Shown here in pieces: positions 1 to 9,279 of a stretch of 64,000 nt of DNA (the stretch's first letter is position 1; each line of letters begins with the position of its first letter). The position numbers and the translations under genes are program-made. The stretch is taken from positions 186,001 through 250,000 of the forward strand of contig NZ_JOEM01000016.1 of assembly GCF_000718135.1 (NCBI RefSeq). The letters run 5' to 3'. Source of the DNA: Streptomyces cyaneofuscatus. Its GTDB lineage: Bacteria; Actinomycetota; Actinomycetes; Streptomycetales; Streptomycetaceae. The notes under the pieces are model-generated. The model worked only from the letters and a program-made list of their open reading frames with translations. It did not search any database and was not told the origin of the DNA.

Positions 1-1
1 C

Positions 2-499
2 GGCCTCGCCCACTCCCGGCTGCGCGGCGAGGAACGCCTCACCGAGCGCGACATCATCACCTATCTGGCCCACAGCCGGATCACCGAGCAGCGCGCCTCC
101 GAGCAGATGCGGCTGCTGCGGCGCTACTTCGCCGACCACCCCGACATCGGCCGCGCGGTGCGGATGATCTCCGACGACGAGGACAACCACCTCGCCTACT
201 GCCACGAGGAGCTGCTGCGGCTCGCCCGGGAGGGCCACGGCCGCACCATCCAGCGCGTCATGCGCGAATGCGCCCTGGCGGAGATCCGCGTCTTCCGCGA
301 CGTCAGCCTCGCGGTGATGGACCACATGGGCCGGCTGCTGGGCTGGCCGCGCCCCAAAGCCCTGGCCCTGGCGGCCGGAATCCACGCCGTGTACGCGTAC
401 GAGCGTCTGATCGGCTGGCGGCGCATGGTCAGCCTGGAGCTGCCCGAGCGGCGCGACGCGCTCGGCGGCCGCGCCGTACCGGAGCCCGAGTACGCGTGA
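2..499 (+). CDS. ferritin-like domain protein, 5' end missing
   Basis: The frame is open from the left edge of the window, so the true start lies outside; only the C-terminal 165 residues are seen. The visible part is helical and charged, with carboxylate and histidine motifs (TEQRASEQM early, then DDEDNHLAYCHEE) of the kind that bind a di-iron centre in ferritin-like four-helix bundles. Such a protein would bind or oxidise iron, or be a non-catalytic relative; the sequence does not decide. It ends 42 bases before the convergent corA stop. I recognise the family but cannot name the gene. Confidence 0.6.
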   Translation, partial: GLAHSRLRGEERLTERDIITYLAHSRITEQRASEQMRLLRRYFADHPDIGRAVRMISDDEDNHLAYCHEELLRLAREGHGRTIQRVMRECALAEIRVFRDVSLAVMDHMGRLLGWPRPKALALAAGIHAVYAYERLIGWRRMVSLELPERRDALGGRAVPEPEYA

Positions 500-541
500 G
501 CCTGTACGTGCGCGCGTGACCTCAGGAGTCGTGCGTGACCC

Positions 542-1528
542 TCACAGCCACCCGCGGCGCTTGAACTGGCGGTGCAGGCCGAACACCGCCAGGGCCATGA
601 ACAGGATCACGGCCGGGTACGTCCACGCCCAGTGCAGCTCCGGCATGTGGTCGAAGTTCATGCCGTAGATGCCCGCCACCATCGTCGGGACGGCGGCCAT
701 GGCCGCCCACGCCGAGATCTTGCGCATGTCGTCGTTCTGCCGCACCCCCATCTGCGCGAGATGGGCCGAGAGGATGTCCGACAGCAGCCGGTCCAACCCC
801 TCCACCTGCTCGTTCACCCGCGTCAGGTGGTCGGCGACATCACGGAAGAACGGCTGCGCCTCCTGGTGGACGAACGGCACCCCGGCCCCCGCGAGCCGGG
901 TCATCGGCGCCGTCAGCGGACCCGTGGCCCGGCGGAACTCCAGCACCTGCCGCTTGAACGTGTAGATGCTCGCGGCCGTGTTCGAGGAGTCGCCGCCGCC
1001 GCTCGGGGCGAAGACCTCGGTCTCCAGCTCCTCCAGGTCCACCTGGAGCTCCCCGGCCACGTCGATGTAGTGGTCCACCACCGCGTCGCTGATCGCGTAC
1101 AGCACCGCGGTCGGCCCGTGCGCCAGTATCTGCGGGTCCGCCTCCAGCCGGCTGCGCACATCCGCCAGCGGCGCGCTGTCGCCGTGCCGGACCGTCACCA
1201 CGAACGAGTCCCCGATGAAGACCATCAGCTCGTCGGTGCTCACCGTGTCGCTGCTCGACTCGTAGACGACCGGCTTCAGCACCGCGAACAGGGAGTCGTC
1301 GTACACCTCCAGCTTGGGCCGCTGGTGCGCGCGCAGCGCGTCCTCGATCGCGAGCGGGTGCAGCCCGAACTCGTGGCGCACCAGGTCGAACTCCCGCTCG
1401 GTCGGCTCGTGCAGGCCGATCCAGAGGAAGGCGTCGCCGGACTTCCGCGCCTCGTCGAGGGCGTCGGAGAAGTCGGCGGGCCCATCGGTCCGGCGGCCGT
1501 CCTGGTAGATGGCACAGTCCACGATCAT
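542..1528 (-). CDS. corA: CorA-family magnesium/cobalt transporter
   Basis: This 328-residue protein has the CorA layout: a long acidic cytoplasmic N-terminal domain and two closing membrane helices. The family signature GMN is at residues 289-291, at the end of the first membrane helix and followed by an acidic periplasmic loop. The C-terminus is basic (HRQFKRRGWL), as usual. The protein would form a pentameric channel for Mg2+ uptake, possibly also Co2+ or Ni2+; the metal cannot be fixed from sequence. It is transcribed away from the divergent histidine phosphatase gene, 124 bases away. Confidence 0.9.
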   Translation of the reverse strand: MIVDCAIYQDGRRTDGPADFSDALDEARKSGDAFLWIGLHEPTEREFDLVRHEFGLHPLAIEDALRAHQRPKLEVYDDSLFAVLKPVVYESSSDTVSTDELMVFIGDSFVVTVRHGDSAPLADVRSRLEADPQILAHGPTAVLYAISDAVVDHYIDVAGELQVDLEELETEVFAPSGGGDSSNTAASIYTFKRQVLEFRRATGPLTAPMTRLAGAGVPFVHQEAQPFFRDVADHLTRVNEQVEGLDRLLSDILSAHLAQMGVRQNDDMRKISAWAAMAAVPTMVAGIYGMNFDHMPELHWAWTYPAVILFMALAVFGLHRQFKRRGWL

Positions 1529-1639
1529 TTCGGCATCCTCGGGAGGTTAAGGACCACAACGTACAAGGTGGGCGGGGTCAGCTCACCGCCCCCTCCTTCC
1601 CCGCGACGGCCGTCCTCGCACCCGCGACCGCGAGACATC

Positions 1640-1645
1640 TAGGCT
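1640..1645 (+). promoter_or_regulatory. -10 box TAGGCT before the histidine phosphatase gene
   Basis: TAGGCT lies 7 bases before the ATG at 1653, and no Shine-Dalgarno sequence fits between them. Transcription would start at or next to the ATG, giving a leaderless mRNA, a common arrangement in Streptomyces. This is inferred from position and box similarity only. Confidence 0.5.
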
Positions 1646-1652
1646 GACGGGT

Positions 1653-2375
1653 ATGCCCACGCTGATCCTCGTACGCCACGGACGCTCCACCGCCAACACC
1701 GCCGGAGTGCTCGCGGGCCGCACCCCCGGGGTCCTCCTCGACGAGCGCGGCACCGAACAGGCCGCCGCCCTGCCCGCCCGGCTGTCCGCGCTCGCCCTCG
1801 CCGCCGCCGTCACCAGCCCCCTGGAGCGCTGCCGCCAGACGCTCCAGCCGCTCGTCGACGCCCGGCCCGGGCTGCCCGTGCACACCGAGGAGCGCATCAG
1901 CGAGTGCGACTACGGCGACTGGTCGGGCCGCAAGCTCGCCGAACTCTCCGACGAACCGCTGATGTCCGTCGTCCAGCAGCACCCCTCCGCCGCGGCCTTC
2001 CCCGGCGGCGAGTCGATGCGCGCCATGCAGGCCCGCGCCGTCGACGCCGTACGCGACTGGAACGACCGGATCGAGGCGGAGCACGGCGAGGACGCCACGT
2101 ATGTCATGTGCTCGCACGGCGACATCATCAAGTCCCTCGTCGCCGACGCCCTGGGCATGCACCTGGACCTCTTCCAGCGCATCCACGTGGACCCCTGCTC
2201 GGTCACCGCGATCCGCTACACGCGGCTGCGTCCCTTCCTCCTGCGGGTCGGCGACACCGGCGACCTCACCCCGCTGGCACCGCGCGAACAGCCCGTCGGG
2301 GCGGACGCCGTGCCGTCCGGCGCGGGTGACGCCACGTCGGACGCGGCGGTCGGGGGCGGCGGGGGCGCGCCGTGA
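1653..2375 (+). CDS. histidine phosphatase family protein (phosphoglycerate mutase-like)
   Basis: A 240-residue protein of the branch-1 histidine phosphatase superfamily. The phosphate-accepting histidine is in LVRHGRS (H9) near the N-terminus, and the second catalytic histidine is H155 in VMCSHGD. The last 40 residues are a low-complexity Gly/Ala/Asp tail. The substrate is unknown; relatives act on sugar phosphates or nucleotides. It leads a same-strand run with a DUF3090 protein, an SCO1664-type protein and mshC, an order also present in mycobacteria, which hints at a link to mycothiol metabolism without proving it. The start is supported by the TAGGCT box just upstream. Confidence 0.85.
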   Translation: MPTLILVRHGRSTANTAGVLAGRTPGVLLDERGTEQAAALPARLSALALAAAVTSPLERCRQTLQPLVDARPGLPVHTEERISECDYGDWSGRKLAELSDEPLMSVVQQHPSAAAFPGGESMRAMQARAVDAVRDWNDRIEAEHGEDATYVMCSHGDIIKSLVADALGMHLDLFQRIHVDPCSVTAIRYTRLRPFLLRVGDTGDLTPLAPREQPVGADAVPSGAGDATSDAAVGGGGGAP

Positions 2376-2447
2376 TCTCTGCGGGCAGTAGGGTGGACGC
2401 GCCGTAGCGCCGCTATCCACCCCATCGATTCTCAAGGGAGACAGGAC

Positions 2448-3038
2448 GTGTCCCGTCAGGTGTTCCTCTACGACCCACCGGACCGATTCGTGGCCGGTAC
2501 GGTCGGGTTGCCTGGCCGCCGTACGTTTTTCCTGCAGGCCTCCTCCAAGGGCCGGGTCACCAGCGTCGCCCTGGAGAAGACCCAGGTGGCCGCCCTGGCC
2601 GAGCGGATCGACGAACTGCTCGACGAGGTGGTCCGGCGTACCGGGGGCAACTCGCCGGTGCCCGCCGTGGCTCCCACCGACGTCACCGACACCGCCCCCC
2701 TCGACGTCCCCGTCGAGGAGGAGTTCCGGGTCGGCACCATGGCCCTGGCCTGGGACGGCGACGAACAGCGCATGATCGTCGAGGCGCAGGCCCTCGTCGA
2801 GCTCGACGCGGACTCCGAGGACGACCTCGCGGAGGCCGAGGAGAAGCTCCTCCAGGACGAGGAGAACGGCCCGCCGATGCTCCGCGTCCGGCTCAGCGGC
2901 GCCCAGGCCCGCGCGTTCGCCAAGCGCGCCCTGGACGTCGTCAACGCCGGCCGCCCGCCGTGCCCGCTGTGCAGCCTGCCGCTCGATCCGGAAGGACACG
3001 TATGCCCGCGCCAGAACGGATACCGTCGCGGAGCCTGA
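2448..3038 (+). CDS. DUF3090 family protein
   Basis: A 196-residue protein of unknown function beginning at a GTG preceded by AAGGGAGA. It opens with SRQVFLYDPPDRFVAGTVG, which I recognise as the DUF3090 family of actinobacteria. A C-terminal cysteine cluster (C172, C175, C186 in [15 protein letters not shown]) looks like a zinc site. The central region is acidic. It overlaps the next gene by 37 bases, which argues for translational coupling. The family keeps company with a phosphatase and with mshC in many actinobacteria; no reaction has been assigned to my knowledge. Confidence 0.85.
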   Translation: MSRQVFLYDPPDRFVAGTVGLPGRRTFFLQASSKGRVTSVALEKTQVAALAERIDELLDEVVRRTGGNSPVPAVAPTDVTDTAPLDVPVEEEFRVGTMALAWDGDEQRMIVEAQALVELDADSEDDLAEAEEKLLQDEENGPPMLRVRLSGAQARAFAKRALDVVNAGRPPCPLCSLPLDPEGHVCPRQNGYRRGA

Positions 3039-3835
3039 CGGACACCGAGCTGCTCACCCTGCTCACCGAGGGCACGCTCACCGTGCTCGGGCAGGTCGGC
3101 GGGGCGTCCAACGCGGTGCTGCACTGCACCGTCGCGTACGAGGGCGAGGAGCGCACCTGCGCCTGGAAGCCGGTCGCGGGCGAGCAGCCGCTGTGGGACT
3201 TCCCCGACGGGACGCTCGCCCAGCGGGAGGTGGCCGCGTACGAGATCTCCCGGGCGACCGGGTGGGACCTCGTGCCGCCCACCGTGCTGCGGGACGGGCC
3301 GTACGGGCAGGGCATGTGCCAGCTCTGGATCGACGCGCCCGAGGAGGACCCGCCTGAGTTGCTGGCCCTCGTCGAGGAGGACGAGCCGGGCGAGGGCTGG
3401 AAGGCGGTGGGCCTCGCCGACGTGGGGGGCGGGAGGACCGCGCTGCTGGTGCACGCGGACGACCCCCGGCTGCGGCGGCTCGCGGTGCTGGACGCGGTGA
3501 TCAACAACGGTGACCGTAAGGGCGGCCATCTGCTGCCGGCCCCCGGCGGGCTCCTGTACGGCATCGACCACGGGGTCACCTTCAACGCGGACGACAAGCT
3601 GCGCACCCTCCTGTGGGGCTGGGCCGGCGAGCCGCTCACCGAGGAGGCGCTGCGGGTGCTCGGCGTGCTCGCCGGAGAGCTGGCGGCGGGGGAGCCCCTG
3701 GCCACCCGGATGGCGCAACTCATCACGGCGGCCGAGGTGGAGGCCCTCAGGGAGCGGGTGGCGGCGCTGCTCGGCAGCGGGGTGCACCCGAAGCCGAGCG
3801 GGCAGTGGCCGCCGATCCCGTGGCCGCCGGTGTAG
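3002..3835 (+). CDS. SCO1664-family protein (kinase-like fold, function unknown)
   Basis: The ATG at 3002 is chosen over an in-frame start at 2960 because GGAAGG sits 8 bases upstream; this gives 277 residues. The family is annotated SCO1664 in Streptomyces and is distantly related to phosphatidylinositol-kinase and aminoglycoside-phosphotransferase folds. The visible support is the segment [17 protein letters not shown] followed by [11 protein letters not shown], which resembles the catalytic (xxNxDRKxxN) and DHG metal loops of those kinases. It overlaps the DUF3090 gene and precedes mshC by 130 bases. Substrate and activity are unknown. Confidence 0.75.
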   Translation: MPAPERIPSRSLTDTELLTLLTEGTLTVLGQVGGASNAVLHCTVAYEGEERTCAWKPVAGEQPLWDFPDGTLAQREVAAYEISRATGWDLVPPTVLRDGPYGQGMCQLWIDAPEEDPPELLALVEEDEPGEGWKAVGLADVGGGRTALLVHADDPRLRRLAVLDAVINNGDRKGGHLLPAPGGLLYGIDHGVTFNADDKLRTLLWGWAGEPLTEEALRVLGVLAGELAAGEPLATRMAQLITAAEVEALRERVAALLGSGVHPKPSGQWPPIPWPPV

Positions 3836-3953
3836 CCGACCCCGGCAGGCCTCGGCGAACACCCTGGCCGTACAGCCTTTCGAAGGTTTACCGCAAGAGT
3901 GCCTCTTCGGACAGGAATCCGGATCCGGTTCGTATCCGGAAGCATCGTCCGGT

Positions 3954-3959
3954 TACGCT
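3954..3959 (+). promoter_or_regulatory. -10 box TACGCT before mshC
   Basis: TACGCT is 6 bases upstream of the mshC ATG at 3966 with no Shine-Dalgarno between, so the transcript is probably leaderless. It also indicates that mshC has its own promoter despite the same-strand genes upstream. Confidence 0.5.
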
Positions 3960-3965
3960 CATGAC

Positions 3966-5195
3966 ATGCATGCCTGGCCCGCTTCTGAGGTCCCCGCCCT
4001 GCCTGGCAAGGGCCGCGACCTTCGGATCCACGACACCGCGACCGGCGGACGGATCACCCTTGACCCCGGTCCCGTCGCCCGCATCTACGTCTGCGGCATC
4101 ACGCCGTACGACGCGACCCACATGGGTCATGCGGCGACCTACAACGCGTTCGACCTCGTTCAGCGCGTGTGGCTCGACACCAAGCGGCAGGTTCACTACG
4201 TCCAGAACGTGACCGACGTGGACGATCCGCTCCTGGAGCGGGCCGCACGCGACGGTCAGGACTGGACCGAGCTCGCGGAGCGCGAGACGGCACTCTTCCG
4301 CGAGGACATGACCGCCCTGCGGATGCTGCCCCCGCAGCACTACATCGGAGCGGTCGAGGCCATACCGGGCATCGTGCCGCTCGTGGAGCGGCTGCGGGAG
4401 GCGGGAGCCGCCTACGACCTCGAAGGCGACGTCTACTTCTCCGTCGACGCCGACCCGCACTTCGGCGAGGTCTCCGGGCTCGACGCGGCGGCGATGCGCC
4501 TGCTCTCCGCCGAGCGCGGCGGCGACCCCGAGCGCCCCGGCAAGAAGAACCCGCTGGACCCGATGCTCTGGACGGCCGCCCGCCCGGGCGAGCCGAGCTG
4601 GGACGGGGCCTCCCTGGGCGAAGGCCGCCCGGGCTGGCACATCGAGTGTGTGGCCATCGCGCTGGACCACCTCGGCATGGGCTTCGACGTCCAGGGCGGC
4701 GGCTCCGACCTCGTCTTCCCGCACCACGAGATGGGCGCATCGCACGCCCAGGCGCTGACCGGCGAGCACCCGTTCGCCAAGGCGTACGTCCACGCCGGCA
4801 TGGTCGGTCTCGACGGCGAGAAGATGTCCAAGTCCAAGGGCAACCTCGTCTTCGTCTCCACCCTGCGCCGCGAGGGCGTGGACCCGGCGGCGCTCAGGCT
4901 CGCCCTGCTCTCCCACCACTACCGCGCCGACTGGGAGTGGACCGACCAGGTCCTCGCCGACGCCGTCGAGCGCCTCGCCCGCTGGCGCGCCGCGGTCTCC
5001 CGCCCCGACGGGCGGTCGGCCGACGCACTGGTCGAGGAGGTCCGCGAGGCCCTCTCCGACGACCTGGACACCCCCGCGGCGCTGGCCGCCGTGGACCGCT
5101 GGGCCGAGCTCCAGAGCGCGGAGGGCGGTACGGACGAGGGGGCACCCGGCCTCGTCTCCCGTACCGTCGACGCGCTGCTCGGCGTCGCGCTCTAG
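3966..5195 (+). CDS. mshC: cysteine:GlcN-Ins ligase, mycothiol synthesis
   Basis: A 409-residue cysteinyl-tRNA-synthetase-like enzyme that joins cysteine to glucosaminyl-inositol with ATP, the third step of mycothiol synthesis. The class I signature THMGHA (HIGH equivalent) follows the zinc-ligand C43 in YVCGITPYD; further zinc ligands are in [10 protein letters not shown] and [11 protein letters not shown]. The KMSKS loop is at about residues 286-290. The length is that of MshC; true CysRS is longer because it carries an anticodon-binding domain. The ATG at 3966 is preferred because the frame upstream runs through the preceding gene, while a TACGCT box lies 6 bases before this ATG. Confidence 0.93.
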   Translation: MHAWPASEVPALPGKGRDLRIHDTATGGRITLDPGPVARIYVCGITPYDATHMGHAATYNAFDLVQRVWLDTKRQVHYVQNVTDVDDPLLERAARDGQDWTELAERETALFREDMTALRMLPPQHYIGAVEAIPGIVPLVERLREAGAAYDLEGDVYFSVDADPHFGEVSGLDAAAMRLLSAERGGDPERPGKKNPLDPMLWTAARPGEPSWDGASLGEGRPGWHIECVAIALDHLGMGFDVQGGGSDLVFPHHEMGASHAQALTGEHPFAKAYVHAGMVGLDGEKMSKSKGNLVFVSTLRREGVDPAALRLALLSHHYRADWEWTDQVLADAVERLARWRAAVSRPDGRSADALVEEVREALSDDLDTPAALAAVDRWAELQSAEGGTDEGAPGLVSRTVDALLGVAL

Positions 5196-5211
5196 ACGAG
5201 CGGCGGACCGC

Positions 5212-5264
5212 ACCACGCGACCGGCCCCGGACTTCACGGAGAAGTCCGGGGCCGGTCGCGTGGT
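5212..5264. terminator. bidirectional terminator between mshC and the PAC2 gene
   Basis: A perfect 23-bp stem (5212-5234 with 5242-5264) with a 7-base loop, lying between convergent genes and touching the stop codon of the PAC2 gene. It should end transcription from both sides. Confidence 0.85.
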
Positions 5265-6352
5265 CACTCCTCGCCGGGACTCTCCCCGGACGCCTCGTCA
5301 GATCCCTGGTCGCCCTGGTCGCCCTTGTCGTCGGGTTTCTTCCCCTGGCCCGGCTGGCCCGGCTGGCCCGGCTGGCCCGGCTGACCCGGCTGGCCCGGCC
5401 CCGCCTCAGGGCGCGGCGGCTTCGGCGGCCGGGTGCGGCCGCTGGAGGGGTCCCGCAGGTACGCCGAGTCCCCGCTCTCCGTCGCATGGCCGCCCGGACC
5501 CGGCCCGGGCCCGCCGTCCCGGCGCCGCAGATACCGCTCGAACTCCCGGGCGATGGCCTCGCCGGACGCCTCGGGCAGCTCCGCGGTGTCCCGCGCCTCC
5601 TCCAGCGTCTGGACGTACTCCGCGACCTCGCTGTCCTCCGCCGCCAGCTGGTCCACCCCGACCTGCCAGGCCCGCGCGTCCTCGGGCAGCTCACCCAGCG
5701 GGATGCGCAGCCCGATCAGGTCCTCCAGCCGGTTCAGCAGGGCCAGCGTCGCCTTCGGGTTGGGCGGCTGCGACACGTAGTGCGGCACCGCCGCCCACAG
5801 GCTCACCGCCGGCACCCCGGCATGGGTGCACGCCTCCTGGAGGATGCCGACGATGCCCGTCGGACCCTCGTACCGGGTCTCCTCCAGGTCCATGGTCCGC
5901 GCCAGGTCCGCGTCGGAGGTGACCCCGCTCACCGGCACCGGCCGGGTGTGCGGGGTGTCACCGAGCAACGCGCCGAGGATGACGACCATTTCGACACCCA
6001 GCTCATGGGCGAAGCCGAGGATCTCGTTGCAGAACGAGCGCCAGCGCATCGACGGTTCGATCCCGCGCACCAGGACGAGGTCCCGCGGCTTCTCCCCGCC
6101 GACGCGCACCACCGAGAGACGGGTCGTCGGCCAGGTGACCTTCCGTACCCCGTTCTCCAGCCACACCGTGGGCCGGTTGACCTGGAAGTCGTAGTAATCC
6201 TCGGCGTCCAGCGCCGCGAACACCTCGCCCTTCCACTCCCGGTCCAGGTGGCTCACCGCTGTGGAGGCGGCGTCACCGGCGTCGTTCCAGCCTTCGAACG
6301 CGGCCACCATGACCGGGTCGATCAGCTCGGGCACCGACTCGAGCTCGATCAC
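5264..6352 (-). CDS. PAC2 family protein with collagen-like C-terminal tail
   Basis: A 362-residue protein whose first 270 residues match the PAC2 family (proteasome-assembly-chaperone-2-like fold, opening MIELESVPELIDPVMVAAF and containing FEGWNDAGDAA). Actinobacteria carry several PAC2 proteins of unsettled role; a chaperone function for the bacterial proteasome has been suggested by fold alone. The last 90 residues are disordered and rich in Pro, Gly and Asp, with a GQP repeat coded by a 9-bp tandem repeat. It is convergent with mshC. About 20 kb separates it from the proteasome genes. Confidence 0.85.
   Translation of the reverse strand: MIELESVPELIDPVMVAAFEGWNDAGDAASTAVSHLDREWKGEVFAALDAEDYYDFQVNRPTVWLENGVRKVTWPTTRLSVVRVGGEKPRDLVLVRGIEPSMRWRSFCNEILGFAHELGVEMVVILGALLGDTPHTRPVPVSGVTSDADLARTMDLEETRYEGPTGIVGILQEACTHAGVPAVSLWAAVPHYVSQPPNPKATLALLNRLEDLIGLRIPLGELPEDARAWQVGVDQLAAEDSEVAEYVQTLEEARDTAELPEASGEAIAREFERYLRRRDGGPGPGPGGHATESGDSAYLRDPSSGRTRPPKPPRPEAGPGQPGQPGQPGQPGQPGQGKKPDDKGDQGDQGSDEASGESPGEE
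5345..5398. repeat. six tandem 9-bp units inside the PAC2 gene
   Basis: The unit CTGGCCCGG is repeated six times with one G-to-A change in the fifth copy. On the coding strand it encodes a run of Gly-Gln-Pro triplets. Copy number is likely to vary between strains by slippage. Confidence 0.9.
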
Positions 6353-6498
6353 CCGGGCCTCCTTCCGAAGTCTCCATACGTACGGAGCAACCTTACGGCT
6401 TCAGGACCCTTGGACCGCAGCCCGTTTGCACGGCCGGGTGAACCTTGCCATCAGGAGTGGATCAGCGGGCCGAACAGTGCATCAGCCCGCTCCCGCCC

Positions 6499-7557
6499 TT
6501 ACTGCCAGAGCGTCGAAGGTGCCTCCCGCCGCACCACCGGGGCGATCTCCTCCGCGAACCGCTGGAGCGTCTCCAGTTGCTCCGGCCGGCTCAGCCCGAA
6601 GCCGTCCACCGTGATCGACTGGAGGTCGTGGCGGTAGACCGTGTGCCAGCCGAGGATCTTGTCGATGATCTGCTGGGGGGAGCCGATGAGTTGGGGGCCG
6701 CCCGCGACCGCGTCCTCGATGGTCCGGAACGGCGTGTTGTAGCCGGCCTTGCCCGCCAGGTGCGGCTTGAAGGTCTGCCGCACCCGCGCCTCGTACAGCT
6801 CCTTGTACTGCTCGACGGCCGCCTGCGAGCTGTCCGCGATGAGCAGCCCGCCGGAGCCCGCCGCCACCCGTGCGTCCGCCGGATCGTGCCCGTACGCCTC
6901 GAACCGCTCCCGGTAGTGCGCGATGAGCTTGGCGTACGCCTCGCGCGGCTGGATGGCGTTGGCGGTGAAGAGCGGGTCACCGTGTTTCGCGGCCAGCTCG
7001 GGGGAGTTGAGGCTGGTCGCCGAGCCGTGCCAGATCCGGGGGAGACCGTCGTACGGACGGGGCACCGTCGTCACGTTCTTCAGCGGCGGGCGGAACTCGC
7101 CCTCCCAGTCGACGCCCTCCTCGGTCCAGAGCCTCCGCAGCAGCTCGTACTTCTCCTTCTGGAGGTCCCACTGCCGCTCCTCGTCGAGCCCGAAGAGGTC
7201 GAAGTGGCCCGCCTCGGCGCCCTTCCCGACCACCAACTCGATGCGGCCCCGGGATATCTGGTCGAGCGTCGCGAAGTCCTCCGCAACCCGGACCGGGTCC
7301 AGGATCGCGACGACGGTCACGCCGGTGAGCAGCCGGATCGTCCTCGTACGGGCCGCGATCGCGCCGAGCACCACGCTCGGGCTGGAGGAGAGGAACGCCC
7401 CGGCGTGCCGCTCGCCGACCGAGTAGGAGTCGAAGCCGAGCTCCTCCGCCACCGCCGCGGTGGCGATCACTTCCTCGAACCGGTCGGCGGGGGAGGGGAG
7501 TTCACCGGTGAGCGGGTGTGGGTCATGGCCGATCAGGGAAAGCACCGAAAATCTCAT
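6499..7557 (-). CDS. LLM-class flavin-dependent oxidoreductase (luciferase-like)
   Basis: A 352-residue protein of the bacterial-luciferase fold. It starts RFSVLSLIGHDPHPLTGE and carries family landmarks: ERHAGAFL with the conserved histidine after the first strand, LLTGVTVVAILDPVRVAEDFATLDQISRGR, and GKGAEAGHFDLFG. It would use reduced FMN or F420; the substrate is unknown. The ATG at 7557 is chosen over a GTG 9 bases upstream because GAGGAG is 10 bases before it. It is 96 bases downstream of the glpD stop on the same strand, separated by a strong hairpin, so it is probably not part of the glycerol operon. Confidence 0.85.
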   Translation of the reverse strand: MRFSVLSLIGHDPHPLTGELPSPADRFEEVIATAAVAEELGFDSYSVGERHAGAFLSSSPSVVLGAIAARTRTIRLLTGVTVVAILDPVRVAEDFATLDQISRGRIELVVGKGAEAGHFDLFGLDEERQWDLQKEKYELLRRLWTEEGVDWEGEFRPPLKNVTTVPRPYDGLPRIWHGSATSLNSPELAAKHGDPLFTANAIQPREAYAKLIAHYRERFEAYGHDPADARVAAGSGGLLIADSSQAAVEQYKELYEARVRQTFKPHLAGKAGYNTPFRTIEDAVAGGPQLIGSPQQIIDKILGWHTVYRHDLQSITVDGFGLSRPEQLETLQRFAEEIAPVVRREAPSTLWQ

Positions 7558-7614
7558 GACCTCCACTCTCCTCGCGGCACATTGCGCGCGTATGGCGGGA
7601 GTATGGCGCGTGGA

Positions 7615-7647
7615 GAGGGCGGCCTCCCCGAAAGGGAGGCCGCCCTC
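7615..7647 (-). terminator. terminator of the glpFKD operon
   Basis: A perfect 14-bp stem (7615-7628 with 7634-7647) with loop CGAAA, starting 6 bases after the glpD stop codon on the minus strand. Confidence 0.85.
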
Positions 7648-7653
7648 GATGGA

Positions 7654-9264
7654 TCAGTCCCGGTCGGCCAGCAGCTTCTCGACGCCGTCGCGGACGTCGT
7701 CCGTCGCCAGTCCGCGGATCGTCAGCGTGGTCCGGCGGCGCAGCACGTCGTCCGCCGTCTCGGCCCACTCGTGGTCGCGGGCGTAGGCGACCTGGGCCCA
7801 GATCTCCGGGGCGTCCGGGTGGACGCGCTCGGCCAGCTCCGGGCTCTCGTTGGCCAGTCGCGCGATGTCGAAGGCGAGCGAGCCGTAGTGCGTGGCCAGG
7901 TGCCGGGCGGTGTCCGGCGCCATGCGCGGGCCGGGGGTACCGCCGTCGATGAGCAGCCGGTGGGCCACCGCGTTCGGGTTGGCGATCCCGGGCAGCGGCA
8001 GCTTCTTCGGCAGCCGGTTCATCGGCTCCATGTCCTCGGCCAGCGGGTGCCCGGGCAGGGCGGCCAGCTTGTTCATCACGGTGCGGCCGATGTGGCGGAA
8101 CGTCGTCCACTTGCCGCCCGCGACCGACAGCATCCCGCCGCGGCCCTCCGTGACGACCGTCTCGCGCTTGGCCTTGGAGGTGTCACCCGGACCGCCGGGC
8201 AGCACCCGAAGACCGGCGAAGGAGTACGTGATCAGGTCGCGCGAGAGCTGCTGGTCCTTGATCGAGAACGCCGCCTCGTCGAGGATCTGCGCGGTGTCGG
8301 CCTCGGTCACCGAGACGTCCGCCGGGTCGCCCTCGTACTCCTCGTCCGTCGTGCCGAGCAGGAGCATGTCCTCCCACGGCAGGGCGAACGTGATGCGGTA
8401 CTTGTCGATCGGCGTGGCCAGCGCCGCCCGCCACGGGCGGGTCCGCTTGAGGACCAGGTGGGCGCCCTTGGAGAGGCGGATGGAAGGGGCCGCGTTCGGG
8501 TCCTCCATCTTCCGCAGGTGGTCGACCCAGGGGCCGGTCGCGTTCAGCACGAGGCGGGCGGTGACGCCGAACTCGGTACCGTCCACGCTGTCCTTCAGCT
8601 CGGCGCCGGTGACGCGGCCCCGGGTGAAGCGCAGGCCCGTGACGGCCGCGTGGTTGAGGACGACGGCGCCCGCGTCGACGGCCGCGCGGACCGTCATCAG
8701 CGCCATGCGGGCGTCGTTCATCTGGTCGTCGCCGTAGACCGCGACGGCCTTCAGGTTGTCGGTGCGCAGCTCGGGGACGTCGCGCTGGGCCTTGGCCGGG
8801 GAGATGACGTGGCCGACGCCGTCGCCGAACGCGGAGAGCGCGGAGTAGGCGAAGACGCCCGCGCCGAGCTTCGCCGCGCCGTGCGGGCCGCCCTTGTAGA
8901 CGGGCAGGTAGAAGGTGAGCGGGTTGGCCAGGTGCGGGGCCACCTCGCGGGAGACCGCGCGGCGCTCGAAGTGGTTCTCCGCGACCAGCTTGACCGCGCC
9001 GGTCTGGAGGTAGCGCAGACCGCCGTGGAGCAGCTTGGAGGAGGCGGAGGAGGTGGCGCCGGCGAAGTCACCGGCGTCCACCAGAGCCACCCGCAGCCCG
9101 GACTGCGCGGCATGCCAGGCGGTGGAGATGCCCAGGATGCCACCGCCGATGACCAGGAGGTCGTACGTCGCCCGGGACAGCTGCTCCCGGGTTTCGGCGC
9201 GGCTCGGCAGGGAGCCGGAGGCCGGGTGCGTTCCGAGGGCGGGAACGCTCTGCAGGGTGGTCAT
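7654..9264 (-). CDS. glpD: aerobic glycerol-3-phosphate dehydrogenase
   Basis: A 536-residue FAD enzyme that oxidises sn-glycerol-3-phosphate to dihydroxyacetone phosphate and passes electrons to the quinone pool at the membrane. The FAD-binding Rossmann motif LLVIGGGILGISTAWHAA is at about residues 35-52, followed by SSKLLHGGLRYL and, toward the C-terminus, SVAGGKWTTFRHIG, both typical of GlpD. The C-terminal GlpD cap domain is complete. It is the last gene of glpF-glpK-glpD, starting 15 bases after the glpK stop. In S. coelicolor this gene belongs to the gyl operon. Confidence 0.95.
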   Translation of the reverse strand: MTTLQSVPALGTHPASGSLPSRAETREQLSRATYDLLVIGGGILGISTAWHAAQSGLRVALVDAGDFAGATSSASSKLLHGGLRYLQTGAVKLVAENHFERRAVSREVAPHLANPLTFYLPVYKGGPHGAAKLGAGVFAYSALSAFGDGVGHVISPAKAQRDVPELRTDNLKAVAVYGDDQMNDARMALMTVRAAVDAGAVVLNHAAVTGLRFTRGRVTGAELKDSVDGTEFGVTARLVLNATGPWVDHLRKMEDPNAAPSIRLSKGAHLVLKRTRPWRAALATPIDKYRITFALPWEDMLLLGTTDEEYEGDPADVSVTEADTAQILDEAAFSIKDQQLSRDLITYSFAGLRVLPGGPGDTSKAKRETVVTEGRGGMLSVAGGKWTTFRHIGRTVMNKLAALPGHPLAEDMEPMNRLPKKLPLPGIANPNAVAHRLLIDGGTPGPRMAPDTARHLATHYGSLAFDIARLANESPELAERVHPDAPEIWAQVAYARDHEWAETADDVLRRRTTLTIRGLATDDVRDGVEKLLADRD

Positions 9265-9279
9265 TTTGAATGCTCCTCG

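Noticed and set aside
5345..5398. CRISPR-like short repeats
   Set aside because: The 9-bp units are directly adjacent without spacers and lie inside the PAC2 coding frame.
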